Shown piece by piece: positions 34,141-45,289 of a stretch of DNA of 64,000 nucleotides. Position 1 is the stretch's first letter. Each line of letters starts with the position of its first letter. The stretch lies in assembly GCF_027580225.2 (NCBI RefSeq), contig NC_073361.2:26750001-26814000 (forward strand), in the 5' to 3' direction. The notes beneath the pieces were generated by a model. It saw only the letters and a program-made list of their open reading frames with translations. It did no database searches and was not told the DNA's origin. The position numbers were made by a program, and so were the translations under genes. This stretch comes from Misgurnus anguillicaudatus (Eukaryota > Chordata > Actinopteri > Cypriniformes > Cobitidae).

Positions 34141-34992
34141 AAGGATAAAGACATACACATTATCTCTATACACCGTGCAGCATCCTTTAGGAGCTACATG
34201 AAGCATAAGAATTGTAGAATCACAAATGTATTAGTTTTAGTTGCAGTGAGTACTGTATAACACATACAGCGGATATACCCGACTTTGGCCTGCATTACGT
34301 ACTTAATATTGTCTCCATCTGATTGCGATATAGAGCTACAATAAGGCACATCACAGCCTCACCGGGCTGCCACGTGTCACCATTTCACCAGCACTATCTC
34401 CATCTTATTGACAGACAAGAGAAGAGACATGAAATTTCATTAAAGTGTAACATAGCAGAACATAAATCAGTGCCTTTGAAACACAGGAGAGTGATAGACA
34501 ATGGAATAACAGCCCGTGACATGCGAGTTCACAGCCGGATTGGGGATACTGCGGATTTCAATGGACCCATCAAACAGACCCTTCTGAGATTTGTGGCCTT
34601 TCGCGCGTCTCTGCGGCAGCGTCACACTGCTAACCGTGAAATATAAACGGGTTACTGTACGTCACTTTAAATTAAGGATGCTATAAGAGGGCTTGATGGA
34701 TGATCGGGAAAGAAAAAGTCCAAATGTGACCCGTGCTGGCCAAATGAGTCGGAATGCACAAGGTGTAATTTTGATCTAGAGGCAAAAGAAACCATAAATG
34801 TTGCTTTTGGCAGAATTTTATTCGTAAAATAAGTCTAATAAATAGTCATTGCTCTAAATAGTCATCAAACGCCTAAAATGATCTGTATTTGTATGAGAGG
34901 TGTCCCATCCTAAATTCTTAATCTAATACAAAGTTTAACATAATTTTTCCTATAATATTGTTTTTGACTTTGTGTGTGCCAAACCATTGATA
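34141..34992. other. single-copy-looking island with a 107-codon frame
   Basis: The plus frame 34323-34646 has no recognised domain, no signal peptide and no splice or promoter support. Its sequence texture resembles the preceding island. Confidence 0.3.
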
Positions 34993-34996
34993 TTAA

Positions 34997-35868
34997 AGGA
35001 ATATACCACAATTTTTCAATATTTTACTATGTTCTTACCTCAACTTAGATGAATTAATACATATCTTTTTTCAATGCGTGCACTTCATCTTTGTACAGCC
35101 CGTCGTGAATGTGTTAGCATTTAGTCTAGCGCCATTCATTCCAAACAGAGATGAATTTAGAAGCCACCAAACACTTCCATGTTTTCCCTATTTAAAGACT
35201 GTTTACATGAGTAGTTACACAAGTAAGTATGGTGACACAAAATAAAACTTTTGTTTGGAGCCATAGGAATGAATGGAGCTAGGCTAAATGCTAACACATT
35301 CACGAAACGCACTGCAAAAAATGATTTTCAAGAAAAAAAATCTTAGTATTCTATCTATAAAGTCTTTAATTAAAATGCTTTTTCTTGATGAGCAAAACGA
35401 CCCAAGAAAATATGTCTAGTTTTTAGACCAAAACTATCAAATTTAAGTGATTTTGTGCATCAAACAACCAAAAACATTTGCCAATGGGGTAAACAAAAAA
35501 TCTTGAACTTTTTTCTTAAACACTAGATTCAGAAAAAATTCAAGAAAAAATTGTTTACCCCATTGGCAAATTTTTTAGCTCGTTTTATGCACAAAATCAC
35601 CAAAATATTGATATTTTGGGGCTAAAAACTAGACTTATTTTCTTGGGTCGTTTCGCTACAAGAAAAAGCATCTTAATTTAAGAATTTTTTAGATATTTTT
35701 ACTGAAAACAAGACAAAAATACTAATATTTTTTTTCTTGAAAATAATTTTATACATCGCAGTGCGCTGTACAAAGATTAAAAGTGCATGCACTGAAAAAA
35801 GATAGGTATGTATTCATTCATATTAAGTTGAGGTAAGAACATAGTAAAATATTGAAAAACGTTTTCTT
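34997..35868. mobile_element. TTAA-flanked element M2, interrupted by P4
   Basis: Ends AGGAATATACCAC and AAAAACGTTTTCT are decayed relatives of the M1 ends; TTAA at 34993-34996 and 35869-35872. M-family text 'gctaacacattcacgaaacg' stops at 35309 and resumes 'cgctgtacaaagattaaaag' at 35764. The P4 palindrome lies between. Confidence 0.8.
35310..35763. mobile_element. P-family palindromic element P4 inside M2
   Basis: CACTGCAAAAAATGATTTTC to GCAGTG, with inverted 'gccaatggggtaa' and 'ttaccccattggc' at the centre. M1 and M3 provide uninterrupted versions of the target, showing that P4 inserted after M2. Confidence 0.85.
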
Positions 35869-35872
35869 TTAA

Positions 35873-36575
35873 GGGATGGATGTGGTGATTTGGTTTTTGA
35901 ACAAAAATCTTTGTCGATTTTTCTCAAAATTGACTTTGCTGATTTATCAACTTTAAACAAACGTTGCTCTGTCATGTTTGTCAGATTCTAACAAATCATA
36001 CATCGCTTTAAGTTTTTTTTATAGAGAATGTTTAAATATAAATAACTAATTTTTAAAAAATGTGCTCATTCCAACCCATTTTGCCAGCACGGGTCACAAA
36101 TACAGTAGGAATGTGTAAGATGAAGCCATTCAGTCTCTACCCTTTTAAAACCATCATGGCAACAGAGCTTATGAAATTCATACAGAATAGTACAGAAACA
36201 GGCAGCGTTTTCAGACTTCAGTAAATGGTTTATAATGAGAATGTGAAGCCATTTACCGCTCCGCTCGAAGGCCGACTCACGCTGTGCTGCGGCTTGCCGA
36301 AGGACAAACTTTGGAAAATGCTCCAAAGAGAAACTCAACAATGTGCAGCAATGCACAAGGACAGGATCGTGCATTCAAAACATTCAGACCCTGACTTGAA
36401 GCTGTATACACGGCTGTGGTTTCATGCCAGTGAAATGTGCATTGTTGTTGGCGCTTTATTCTCAAGGTTTCTCTGGATGCATATTTCTCTATGTTGACAC
36501 AGGAAAATAAAGATATTCAGTGAATATTCTTTAAAAAAAAAATGATTTCATAAACATGACTTTTCACCATTATAT
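35873..36575. other. single-copy-looking sequence
   Basis: 36060-36500 is repeat-free and balanced; overlapping frames of 62, 90 and 102 codons on both strands have no recognisable domains. Confidence 0.35.
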
Positions 36576-36839
36576 ATACACAGTGGCCAAAAAAAGGGCC
36601 TAGGAATAAACTTTGCCATTAAATGTGATCTGATCCTCATGTAGGTCACAACAAACACAATGTGCATAAGCTGACAACACACAAATAAATCTAGTTTCTT
36701 GTGTCTTTTTTAAAAACACCCATTAAACATTCACAGTGCTGGAGGGAAATGTAAGTGAACCTTGGATTTAATATCTCTATGAACCTCCTTTGGCAGCAAT
36801 TACTTCAAGCAAGCGCTTTCAGTAGCTCTGAATCAGACC

Positions 36840-38095
36840 TGCACATCGTTCAGAAAATTTTTACCCATTCCCTTTTACAAAACTGTTCAACTCAGACACA
36901 TCTGAAAAATGTCTTGTGTGAACCGCTCTCTTGAGGTCATTCCACAGGTTAAGGTCTGGGCTGTGACTAGGCCACTCCAAATGGTGCATTTTGTTTGGTC
37001 GATTTACTTCGATGCTTAAAGGGATAGTTCACCCAAAAATGAAAATAATGTCTAACCCTCATGTCGTTCCAAACTCGTAGGACCTCCGTTCATCTTCCGA
37101 ACACAGTTTAAGATGTTTTATATTTAGTCAGAGAGCTTGTTGACCCTTTATTGAAAATCTACGTACGCTATACTGTCCATGTCCAGAAAGGTAATGGAAG
37201 CGTCATCTCAGTGGTCCGTGTGACATCAGTGGGTCAGTTGGAATGTGTTGAAGCATCAAAGGTGCATTTTGGTCCAAAAATAGCAAAAATTACGACTTTA
37301 TTCAGCATTGTTTTCACTTCCGTGTCTGTTGTGAAGTGCATGCGCGAGACAAAAGTCATGTGACTGCAGTGACACGGATGACGTGTTATACTCAGACATG
37401 TTTCCTAAGTATTATTTTTTTCAAACTTACAGCGTGCGTCTCCCTCAGACTGTAAATGAAGCCAAGGCGCACGCAAAAAAAAAACAGCTGGGGCGCACCA
37501 GATAACACGTCAGCCGCGTCGTATGTCAGCCGCGTTCGTAGATTATCAATAAAGGGTCAGCAATCTCTCCAACTAAATGTAAAACATCTTAAACTGTGTT
37601 TCGAAGATGAACGGAGGACTTACGAGTTAGGAACGACATAAGGGTGAGTCATTAATGACATTATTTTTATTTTTGGGTGAACTATCCCTTTAAGGTCATT
37701 GTCCTGTTGCATCAACCAACACCCGCCTCAACTGGCAGCCACCCTGACATTATCTGTAGGATATTTTGTTAAACTTGGAAATTAATTTTCCCCTCGATGA
37801 TGGCAAATGGTCCAGGCCCTGAGGCAGCAAAGCATGTCCAAATCATGATGTTCCCTCCACCATACTTCACTGCTGGGATGATGCTTACTGTTGGTAAGCT
37901 TGCGCCATAGTATTTTTCCCAAAAAATTTAACTTTTATTCCATAAAATATTTGCCAGTAGCACTGGGGTTTGCCAAGGTGCTCTTTTGCAAACTTTAGGC
38001 TTACAGCAATGTTTTTCAGGAGAGCAGCGACTTCCTCCATGGTGTTCTGCCATAGACGCCGTGCCTGTTCAAAGACTTACGTATTAGGATCAAAT
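36840..38095 (-). pseudogene. Tc1/mariner transposase pseudogene (DDE domain remnant)
   Basis: Read on the minus strand, 'AVSLKFAKEHLGKPQ' (about 37,960-38,010) is followed by 'KYGGGNIMIW' and 'FAASGPG' (about 37,820-37,870), which match the well-known Tc1-family stretch before the second catalytic Asp. A nonsense codon follows 'INFQV' near 37,770. The QQDND catalytic word (37695-37709) is separated from its downstream 'KHRSKSTK' continuation near 37,000 by the TTAA element. The N-terminal DNA-binding HTH region is missing. Tc1 transposases cut and paste at TA; this copy cannot be functional. Confidence 0.85.
37020..37689. mobile_element. TTAA-flanked DNA element (AGGGATAGTTCACCC ends)
   Basis: AGGGATAGTTCACCCAAAAA and its perfect inverse TTTTTGGGTGAACTATCCCT, flanked by TTAA (37016-37019 and 37690-37693). 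Arms include 'ccgttcatcttccgaacaca' against 'tcgaagatgaacgg'. The termini are ones I recognise as very abundant in cyprinid genomes. No transposase frame. Confidence 0.92.
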
Positions 38096-38179
38096 CACAT
38101 TTTATGGCAAATCACTGTAGAAAACCAGTTTATTCCTAGGGGTTCACATACTTTTTCTTGCCACTGTATATACATATAA

Positions 38180-38664
38180 GTGACACCGGACCACAAAACC
38201 AGTCATAAGTAGCATGGGTATATTTATAACAATAGCCAAAAATATATTGCATGGGTCAAAATTATCAATTTTTTATGGCAAAAAATATTTTTTTTTTGTA
38301 AAGTAAAGGTCATGTTCAATGAAAATATTTTGTAAATATATAAAAGATAGTAATACTTGTTGCTAAGGACTTCATTTGGACAACTTTTTTACACCCTCAG
38401 ATTCCAGATATCCAAACAGTTGTATCTCTGCCAAATATTGACCTATCCTAACAAACCATACATGAATGGAAAGCTTATTTATTTATTCAGCTTTCAAGTG
38501 ATGTATAATTCCCAATTAAAAGAATATCGACCCTTACACAGCAAAATCACCATCGTTGAATGTACACTGCTGGTGTATACTGATATGGGTATCACCAGGT
38601 ATGGTGGTCCTAGTAACACTGTTGATTTGGCTGTGTAAGATTAATTTTGTGGTCCAGGGTCACA
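38180..38664. mobile_element. TGTGACC palindromic element, third copy
   Basis: GTGACACCGGACCACAAAAC and TTTTGTGGTCCAGGGTCACA ends. The body matches the 4.9 kb copy. Close to the right end a small inverted-repeat insertion (about 38534-38640; 'ttacacagcaaaatcacca' and 'gttgatttggctgtgtaa') breaks the family sequence 'cgaccctta...' from '...ttttgtggtcc'. The 93-codon frame here is not a gene. Confidence 0.8.
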
Positions 38665-38991
38665 TATAATCATCTCTCAGTCTTTTCATTACTATACAAC
38701 CAGAAAATAAAGGGAATTTCTTAAAAAAAAAAAAAATTATAAGGTAAAATGTCAAGTGTTTAGTAGTGTAATAGCAGGAACCTGCAGGATCTCTTAAACC
38801 TACAAAAATGAAATTAAATCTTAATTTCTAATTAATGAGGACTTCAGTCTCCCCAAAAGAGTTCAAAATGTCTTTACAGTGCTAAGAGAGGTCACACTAA
38901 ATACTACATTTAACTGAAGAATACGTTTTGTTTTATATATTCTGTTTGTATCATGAGATACAAAAGAATGAAAAATAAATATGATCATTAA

Positions 38992-39357
38992 AGGGCACAC
39001 AGGGGACTTTTTTAAGATGTCAAATAAATATTTGGTGTCCCCAGAGTACATATGTGACGTTCTAGCTCAAAATAATTTACAGATAATTTTTTATAACATG
39101 TTAAAATTGCCACTTTGTAGGTGTGAGCAAAAATGTGCCGTTTTTGGGTGTGTCCTTTTAAATGCAAATGAGCTGATCTCAGCACTAAATGACAGTGCAG
39201 TGGTTGGATAGTGCATAATAAGGGGCGGTATCATCCCCTTCTGACATCACAAGGGGAGCCAAATTTCAATGACCTATTTTTTCACATGCTTGCAGAGAAT
39301 GATTTACCAAAACATTTTCTAGGTTGATAGAAGCACTAGGGACCCAATTATAGCACT
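38992..39357. mobile_element. TTAA-type element, right end missing
   Basis: TTAA then AGGGCACACAGGGGAC; the body ('gccactttgtaggtgtgagc', 'aaatgcaaatgagctgatct', 'ccccttctgacatcacaag') is a repeat I recall from fish genomes. It stops near 'caattatagcactt' with no matching terminus, so it is truncated. Confidence 0.5.
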
Positions 39358-39589
39358 TTTGCACAATACTGTATATATTCTGTATATTTATATTCTTTAT
39401 ATGTCTATAGTATTATTATTCTGTTATAATCTACAGTATATTTAAACAGATCACCTAAAAATCCCTCCATGCAGTGAAGTTCACCGGCCATAATTGCCAC
39501 TAAATTGTATAACATTCTTTGCACAAGTAATGGTTGAAAATCTGACCTTTAAAACTCTGACAATTAAAAATGCATCAAAGACTGAGAGG

Positions 39590-40140
39590 GTGGCTCCCGG
39601 GCTGGCAGTTCAACCATGCGAGAGAGAAAGAGAGAGAGAAACAGAGACAAGAACGAGCAAGAGAGATGAAACTCCTCGAACAGCAATGCGGGGGTCACAA
39701 AAAAAAACGAAAAAAAAAATAACTTCACACAAGGCGCGCGGGGTTCTCCACTGACTCGGTTTCTTCTTTCTCCATTACCGACTGTTTGAAGTAGATAAAA
39801 CAGTCGGTGTGTAATGATGGCCCGGTCGACCTGTGCGGCAGACTCCGGCGTCTCTGGCAGCTCCTCAGAGGGGATTGTGGGTAGGAGTTGGATAAATGGT
39901 AGGTGACTGTTGGCAAGGTGGAATGCAGGATAATATAAAGCTTTAAAAAACAATGTGTAACCTTCGATTGTGTTTCTAGTGATATGAACGCGTGCCAATA
40001 TCTTCACGTGCGTCAGCGCCAAAACCTCCCCAATAGAGAGCTGGAGGTCAGATTGTAATGATAATTGACCCAGTGATTCACAAAAGTATTTTTCTAAGAC
40101 GCAGTTGGAGCTCTTCAGAACCAGGTGCATCAAATTTAAT
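39590..40140. other. GA-rich tract and single-copy island
   Basis: Imperfect GAGA-rich stretch at 39618-39665, then a repeat-free, balanced stretch 39780-40140. The 189-codon minus frame spanning it is low-complexity in its C-terminal half and has no domain I recognise, so it is not called as a gene. Confidence 0.3.
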
Positions 40141-40455
40141 TTCAGTGATGATCAAAAACCTCTCTCTCCATGCAAAATCACACATGTAGAGGTATGTACA
40201 ATTCTTCACAAATGTATTTTTTATCTCTGGAATCTGGTTGAAAGTTTCTTTGTCATTTCCATTATTCTAACTTTACTTTAATGCCGCATTTATATTTTAT
40301 CTGCATGGGTAGCTGCACTGTAAAAAAATGTTGCAATTACAATTTTAAGTATCAGCCTGACCTCTGTATCATCTCCACTCCAAACTATAAAAAATGGTGC
40401 AACACTACATCACTAGGGGCCTTCATCTGTGGATGAATATGATGTTGTCACTCAC

Positions 40456-40553
40456 CAATTTTCCACAGAACTGTGAACAGAGATGTCCTGTGGATGTGAA
40501 GGACCTCCAGGCATCTCCGTTGTTTGGCATGCCCTCTTCCTTCTCATAATTTC
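40456..40553 (-). CDS. weak candidate coding exon, unknown gene
   Basis: On the minus strand a pyrimidine-rich tract and acceptor (TTTGGCAG) precede 98 bp open in one frame, reading GNYEKEEGMPNNGDAWRSF and then STGHLCSQFCGKL, closed by a consensus-like donor (G followed by GTGAGT). The flanking frame is open for 73 codons. The two close cysteines and polar composition look protein-like, but I do not recognise a family. If real, it would be the only host-gene exon here, transcribed leftwards. Confidence 0.22.
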
Positions 40554-40739
40554 CTGCCAAAGCATTTAACACAGAAGAGTGAGAACCAAGAACAGTAACA
40601 TTTATAGCCAAGGCCTGGTCTGGCCCAAGAGTGCGTGAAGACACATACTTTCATGCTAAACAGTTTGTTGCAAGAATCAATAAGAAGATCATGACATTGT
40701 TTTGGACAATGTTAGCTGGTTTCTAGCTGGTCTAAGCCA

Positions 40740-41399
40740 CTATTATGCCTTTGAGTCTGATGCATCAGGTTTTACACTCTTAAAAGTGCCATTTTTAGTT
40801 GGTGTATAATGTTGCTGATAGAGCATTAATAATACCTGCAAAATAAAGCTCAGCCTCAAAGCGATATATTTTCTACAGCGATATACAGATAATGGCTGGT
40901 TTGAACTACAGCCCTCTACTTCCCAGGTATATGATGACAATATTACGCATTTTTAACTAAACTTCACCTACAGGAATATGGGCGTGACCATGTTGGAGAA
41001 GAGGAAAAGTTGCTTTAGTAGAGTGTTTTTGTCGCCATGCCATAGACGCTGTGTTTTTTCATCCCGGAGTCAATTCTTTTTGTTTGGCCTTTGCTGAGGA
41101 CAGCTTCCTCAATTTGGTGGACCTTTCCGGAGAACGTGCGCTAAGCTTGTCGAATCCCTTACACTGGACCAGTTACACAATCAGAACTTGTTACGTATTT
41201 CTGAAGGGACTTCTGTCACAAAATAGAGCATCTGAATCTCAACACAGAGACCATAAACTGGCGCTAAACCCGTCAACCTTTTAAACGATGTATAGCAATG
41301 TTAATATTATTAATGTTTGAAGACAGTAGGCTATATTGACATTGTAAGCAGTGTAAAAAAGTGACGTCCTCCCGCCCAAATTAGTGCGCGCCAAGAAGT
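40740..41399. other. no feature confidently identified
   Basis: Mixed sequence with a 77-codon plus frame (41051-41284). 'atgccatagacgctgtg' appears also in shorter form near 38,050, hinting at repeats. No exon signals. Confidence 0.3.
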
Positions 41400-41480
41400 C
41401 AAAAAGGTTCTCAACAGAACAAAAATGGTCCTTCTGAAAAAAGAAAAAAGTTCTGTAAAGGCTCTAAAAAAAGGTCTTCA
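41400..41480. repeat. GGTTCT-type short inverted repeat
   Basis: 'aaaaggttctcaacagaaca' and 'ggtccttctg' with 'gttctgtaaaggctct' correspond to the units at 23.4 and 28.0 kb. Confidence 0.5.
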
Positions 41481-41499
41481 TGCATTGTCAGAAAAAAAT

Positions 41500-42066
41500 G
41501 ACCGCCACAGTGATTACTGGGGTACATGTTTTGAAAAAAAAATGTATTGAAAAAAAGTGATACCATATTTTTAACTTTCTTACCTTTTTGTAGTCCGAAG
41601 AACGTTTTTCAGTGACGAAATATGTTTCAAAATACAAAAAAATGGCCAAAAATATATTTGCTGAAACATATTTTTAATGTTTACAAAAAAATATTTTTCA
41701 CCTATATATTTTTTAGCCATTTTTTGTATATTTTAAAATATTTTTAAAAAGTAAATCAATTTAAAGCATTAAAAATATATTTAGCCCTCCACATCACATT
41801 GGAAGAAATTGGACTTTGTTTATGTTACGACACTGTAATATAACGTTTTAAAATAGTTAAAATTAAATATATTTTTTGCATTTAGCATATATTTAAAATA
41901 TATTTAGACAAAAAATACGTTGGGATGGCCCTTGAAATACATTTTGAAATATATGTTGATAAATGAATGTTAAAACTAAATATATTTCCAAATTCAAAAA
42001 TATATTCAATTGAGCATAACATTTTACAAAATGTATTTAGAATAAATTTAAAATATATATTTGGTC
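41500..42066. repeat. AT-rich block with repeated AAATATATTT words
   Basis: The self-complementary core AAATATATTT or AAAATATATTT recurs about ten times between 41640 and 42060, in a T/A-rich context ('tggccaaaaatatatttgc', 'tttagccattttttgtat'). It may be a decayed palindromic element. Confidence 0.6.
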
Positions 42067-42078
42067 AGATAAATGTAT

Positions 42079-42649
42079 TAGAGTTCTCAACGGGTCGGGT
42101 CGACCCGTCAAACCCAACAGGACCCCCGAATTCGGGTCACAAATATAAGCAAATGAGTCGGGTCGGACCTCGGGCTTAATCTTTTTTGCGCAGTGAAAAT
42201 AATATATTAATCATTGCTGATGTTCACCGTAAAGAGAGTCTGGCTGCTGCGTGCAACGTGCATCACGGAGAGGGGCGGGGGCAGACCTGACGCCACTGCG
42301 TGCACGACTTTAGCCTGGAGAAGAAGATGGAGTTGAAGAAAAGTAAACTTGCTGCAGGTGAATTCACCTTCGATACTACAGGAGGGGTAGCCGCTGGCTG
42401 GGTGCATGTTTGAGTTCTTTTATTTATTATTGTGTGATTTTTATTTAAGGCATTTTATATACTATTTATATATCCTATTTATATATTTAAAAACTTTATT
42501 GTTTCAGTTATTTGTATTGTTAAAAGGCGTCGGACCGCGGGTCGGGTTCGAGCAGATAATTCATGTAGATGGGTTACATCGGGTCTGGCCGGGCTTTAAA
42601 AGCCATGGGTCGGGTCGGGTTGTAATTTTCAGGCCGGTTGAGAACTCTA
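42079..42649 (+). mobile_element. hAT-like element with TAGAGTTCTCAAC ends
   Basis: TAGAGTTCTCAAC and GTTGAGAACTCTA are perfect inverses; flanks AAATGTAT and AAATTAAT agree at 6 of 8 bases. Subterminal CGGGTCGGGT words are dense at both ends. Internally, ATG at 42327 opens 28 codons beginning MELKKSKLAAGEFTF before a stop; this resembles the N-terminal region of ZBED/hAT transposases as I remember it, so the copy is an internally deleted derivative. Confidence 0.7.
42327..42413 (+). pseudogene. short hAT/ZBED-like transposase remnant
   Basis: A 28-codon frame beginning MELKKSKLAAGEF and ending in TGA. The identity rests on resemblance to the start of BED-finger hAT proteins and on its place inside a hAT-like element. 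No BED finger cysteines follow, so it is non-functional. Confidence 0.35.
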
Positions 42650-42912
42650 AAATTAATTTTTTGCCGCATGGATGAACCTTTTATACATTTTATGATTAAT
42701 TGATATAAATTTCTTACATACTGTTCCTTTAAATTTATATTTCCTGAAACTCCGAATCTTGGACAATCCTGCTTGTAACTGAAGACACAAAAATGTTTTT
42801 CTCTCTGTCGCAATTTCTCCATCAGAACCGGTAGCCTCTGTCCCTCTATAGTGCCAAATGTACTGTGAGTGATTGAATAAAGACCAAGGTCTGAATTGAG
42901 CCCATTTGTCTA

Positions 42913-43655
42913 CACTGTAAAAAACAACCTATAGAATTTACTCAAAAAAATTGTTGTAACAATTTGCACTCACTTTGTTTGAGTAAATTATATCCTATAT
43001 ATTTGATTAAAGAGTACCTAAATTTAATTACTATGATAAACTAAAAAAAAATAGGTAAGGTCTACCTATTTTTTTAATAACTAATTACTTATTAAAAATG
43101 AATAACATTAACCCTATTGGTATTAAGCCACAGATCTATTTAATTATTATTAATAATGATTAGCCATTAAGAAACATTACATATTACTTATTCAGAGAGG
43201 GTTGAATAAGAAAATAGTCATACTCAAGATTGCATAAATTGCTTGCTTTATTGACCAAATACATTCTGTAAACATTTAAAACTAATTACTGGAAGTACAA
43301 AATAACCCCAATACATTTCAAGTGAAATACAACATATCATAGTTTTACATAAAGCTTCTTGAACACATTATTTCATAAAAAAAATAAACCAAAGTCTTCA
43401 TCATGAGATGTTAAAAAACCATTAAAAGCAAGATTCCTAAATACTGTTCTTCACGTTATCATTAGAAAATTAAAGAAGACAATAATATGAAAGGAAAAAC
43501 TGATCTCATTTACCTCAGTAGACTAGCATGCTATATCGATACAAACAAACATTTCAACTTCATTTAAAACTTATTAAGTGCAAAAATACAACTTCATATT
43601 ATGCTATAACTCACAGTACACATGCATAAAACATTGAACACTAACAAGAAGTACT
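42913..43655. repeat. block A of interleaved palindromes
   Basis: Starts CACTGTAAAAAACAACC after TA (42911-42912) and ends ...AACAAGAAGTACT before TA (43656-43657). Block A' (44550-45287) is its reverse complement with very few differences; only one mismatch is seen in about the first 120 bp. Taken alone, its two ends are not inverted repeats of each other, so it is one arm of a palindrome. Confidence 0.92.
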
Positions 43656-43657
43656 TA

Positions 43658-44547
43658 CACTGTAAAAAATTACTCTGGAGGGTGTTAAATTTAACCCATG
43701 AAAATTAGTTATAATTTAATTAAGTATATAAGCTAGCAAGTAAAATAAAAAATAATGGGTATATTCTACCTTCACTATCCATTTTTAACAGTAATAACTG
43801 CACTACTAAAAAAATAAGTAACATATACCCCAAAATATTGGCCTTAGCACCGCAAAGTGTGCATGAATCAACATCCAGGCGGGACTCGAGTCACCATTTT
43901 TCATATCATATCGGCGGGAGAACTGCGGTTTGTTGACAGGTAAGTTTTTATTTAACTTGTTGATATCATCATGAATGGAAATGTTAAGTTGGTTAACTGT
44001 AAAATCTACCAGAAGTTTAGTCATTTGCGTGCTTCTCTGTCTCTGTTTGACAGATTGATAGAATATCAGTCAGGTTAGCTTTGAATGAAACATCGCCCAG
44101 TTCTTGCACCTGCGAATACGAATAAAAATCCATATTTATGATTAAAATATTAACTTCCATTATTATTATTTACATGTCTGAATCTCGTGAACAGCGGAGC
44201 TCCTCAATATGAGTGAGTGAACTTGAGCAAGTCACGTGACGAGAGAGAGCAGCGGACGGTTGATGTATGATACAGACGGGAGGGCGTCGAGCAGACAAAC
44301 AAACAACGGTAAAGCTGTCGATGCTAGATAATTACTGTAAAGGTTTTCTTGCATTTATCTGTTAATATATTAAGTTTTGTTTTAGAAGGGATCCATTTAT
44401 GAAGCCATTTTATTATTATTATTATCATTTACAGATATATACTTAACGTTGCCTTTCGCTTTTTAATGTCTGTTCAAAAAAGTATTTCTGAGTTCATATG
44501 TTATATATGTGACTTGTATATGAAGTTGAATCACTTAAAATTGAATG
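43658..44547. repeat. block B of interleaved palindromes
   Basis: Starts CACTGTAAAAAATTACTCTG and ends ...CTTAAAATTGAATG before TA (44548-44549). Block B' (45290-46161) is its near-identical reverse complement. Inside are a perfect GTCACGTGAC (about 44230-44245), splice-like signals (ACAGGTAAG near 43938; TCTGTTTGACAG near 44050) and a 72-codon minus frame (43806-44024). Confidence 0.92.
43806..44024 (-). other. 72-codon frame in block B
   Basis: Predicted peptide beginning MTKLLVDFTVNQLNISIHDD, no recognised domain. It is repeated in block B' on the opposite strand with three amino-acid differences (Arg/Cys, Ala/Val, Phe/Leu). Openness in both arms is expected if the duplication is recent, so it is weak evidence for coding. 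Confidence 0.2.
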
Positions 44548-44549
44548 TA

Positions 44550-45287
44550 AGTACTTCTTGTTAGTGTTCAATGTTTTATGCACGTGTACTGTGAGTTAAA
44601 GCATAATATGAAGTTGTATTTTTGCACTTAATAAGTTAAATGAAGTTGAAATGTTTGTTTGTATCTATATTATGCTAGTCTACTGAGGTAAATGAGTCAG
44701 TTTTTCCTCTCATATTATTGTCTTCTTTAATTTTCTAATGATAACGTGAAGAACAGTATTTAGGAATCTTGCTTTTAATGGTTTTTTAACATCTCATGAA
44801 GACTTCGGTTTATTTTTTTATGAAATAATATGTTCAAGAAGCTTTATGTAAAACTATGATATGTTGTATTTCACTTGAAATGTATTGGGGTTATTTTGTA
44901 CTTCCAATAATTAGTTTTAAATGTTAACAGAATGTTATTTGGTCAATAAAGCAAGCAATTTATGCAATTTTGTGTATGACTATTTTCTTATTCAACCCTC
45001 TCTGAATAAGTAATATGTAATGTTTCTTAATGGCTTATCATTATTAATAATAATTTAATAGATCTGTGGCTTAATACCAATAAGGTTAATGTTATTCATT
45101 TTTTTTTATAAGTAATTAGTTATGAAAAAAATAGGTAGAACTTACCTAATTTTTTTTAGTTTATCATAGTAATTAAATGTAGGTACTCTTTAATCAAATA
45201 TATAGGATATAATTTACTCAAACAAAGTGAGTGCAAATTGTTACAACAATTTTTTTGAGTAAATTCTATAGGTTGTTTTTTACAGTG
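44550..45287. repeat. block A', inverted copy of A
   Basis: Begins AGTACTTCTTGTT after TA and ends GGTTGTTTTTTACAGTG before TA (45288-45289). Joined to A without B, the centre would be the perfect palindrome GAAGTACT-TA-AGTACTTC. Here B sits exactly at that TA. Confidence 0.92.
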
Positions 45288-45289
45288 TA

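Larger units (their letters stand above)
36579..38166 (-). mobile_element. Tc1-like element, defective, split by a TTAA element
   Basis: TA-flanked ends CAGTGGCCAAAAAAAG and CTTTTTCTTGCCACTG are inverted with small indels; similarity continues inward ('cctaggaataaac' and 'gtttattcctaggg', 'taaatgtgatctgatcc' and 'gatcaaatcacatttta'). It encodes, on the minus strand, remnants of a Tc1/mariner transposase. Without the 670-bp TTAA insertion it would be about 0.9 kb, too short for a full element, so it was already internally deleted. Confidence 0.9.

Noticed and set aside
34323..34646. 107-codon frame as a gene
   Set aside because: No domain, no start context, no neighbouring exons.
35310..35763. 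TA target duplication for P4
   Set aside because: The flanks read CG on both sides rather than TA, so the TA rule seen in P1, P2 and P5 cannot be claimed for this copy.
39564..40133. 189-codon minus-strand frame as a gene
   Set aside because: Its C-terminal half is low-complexity from a GA/poly-A tract, the rest has no recognisable domain, and no promoter or splice support was seen.
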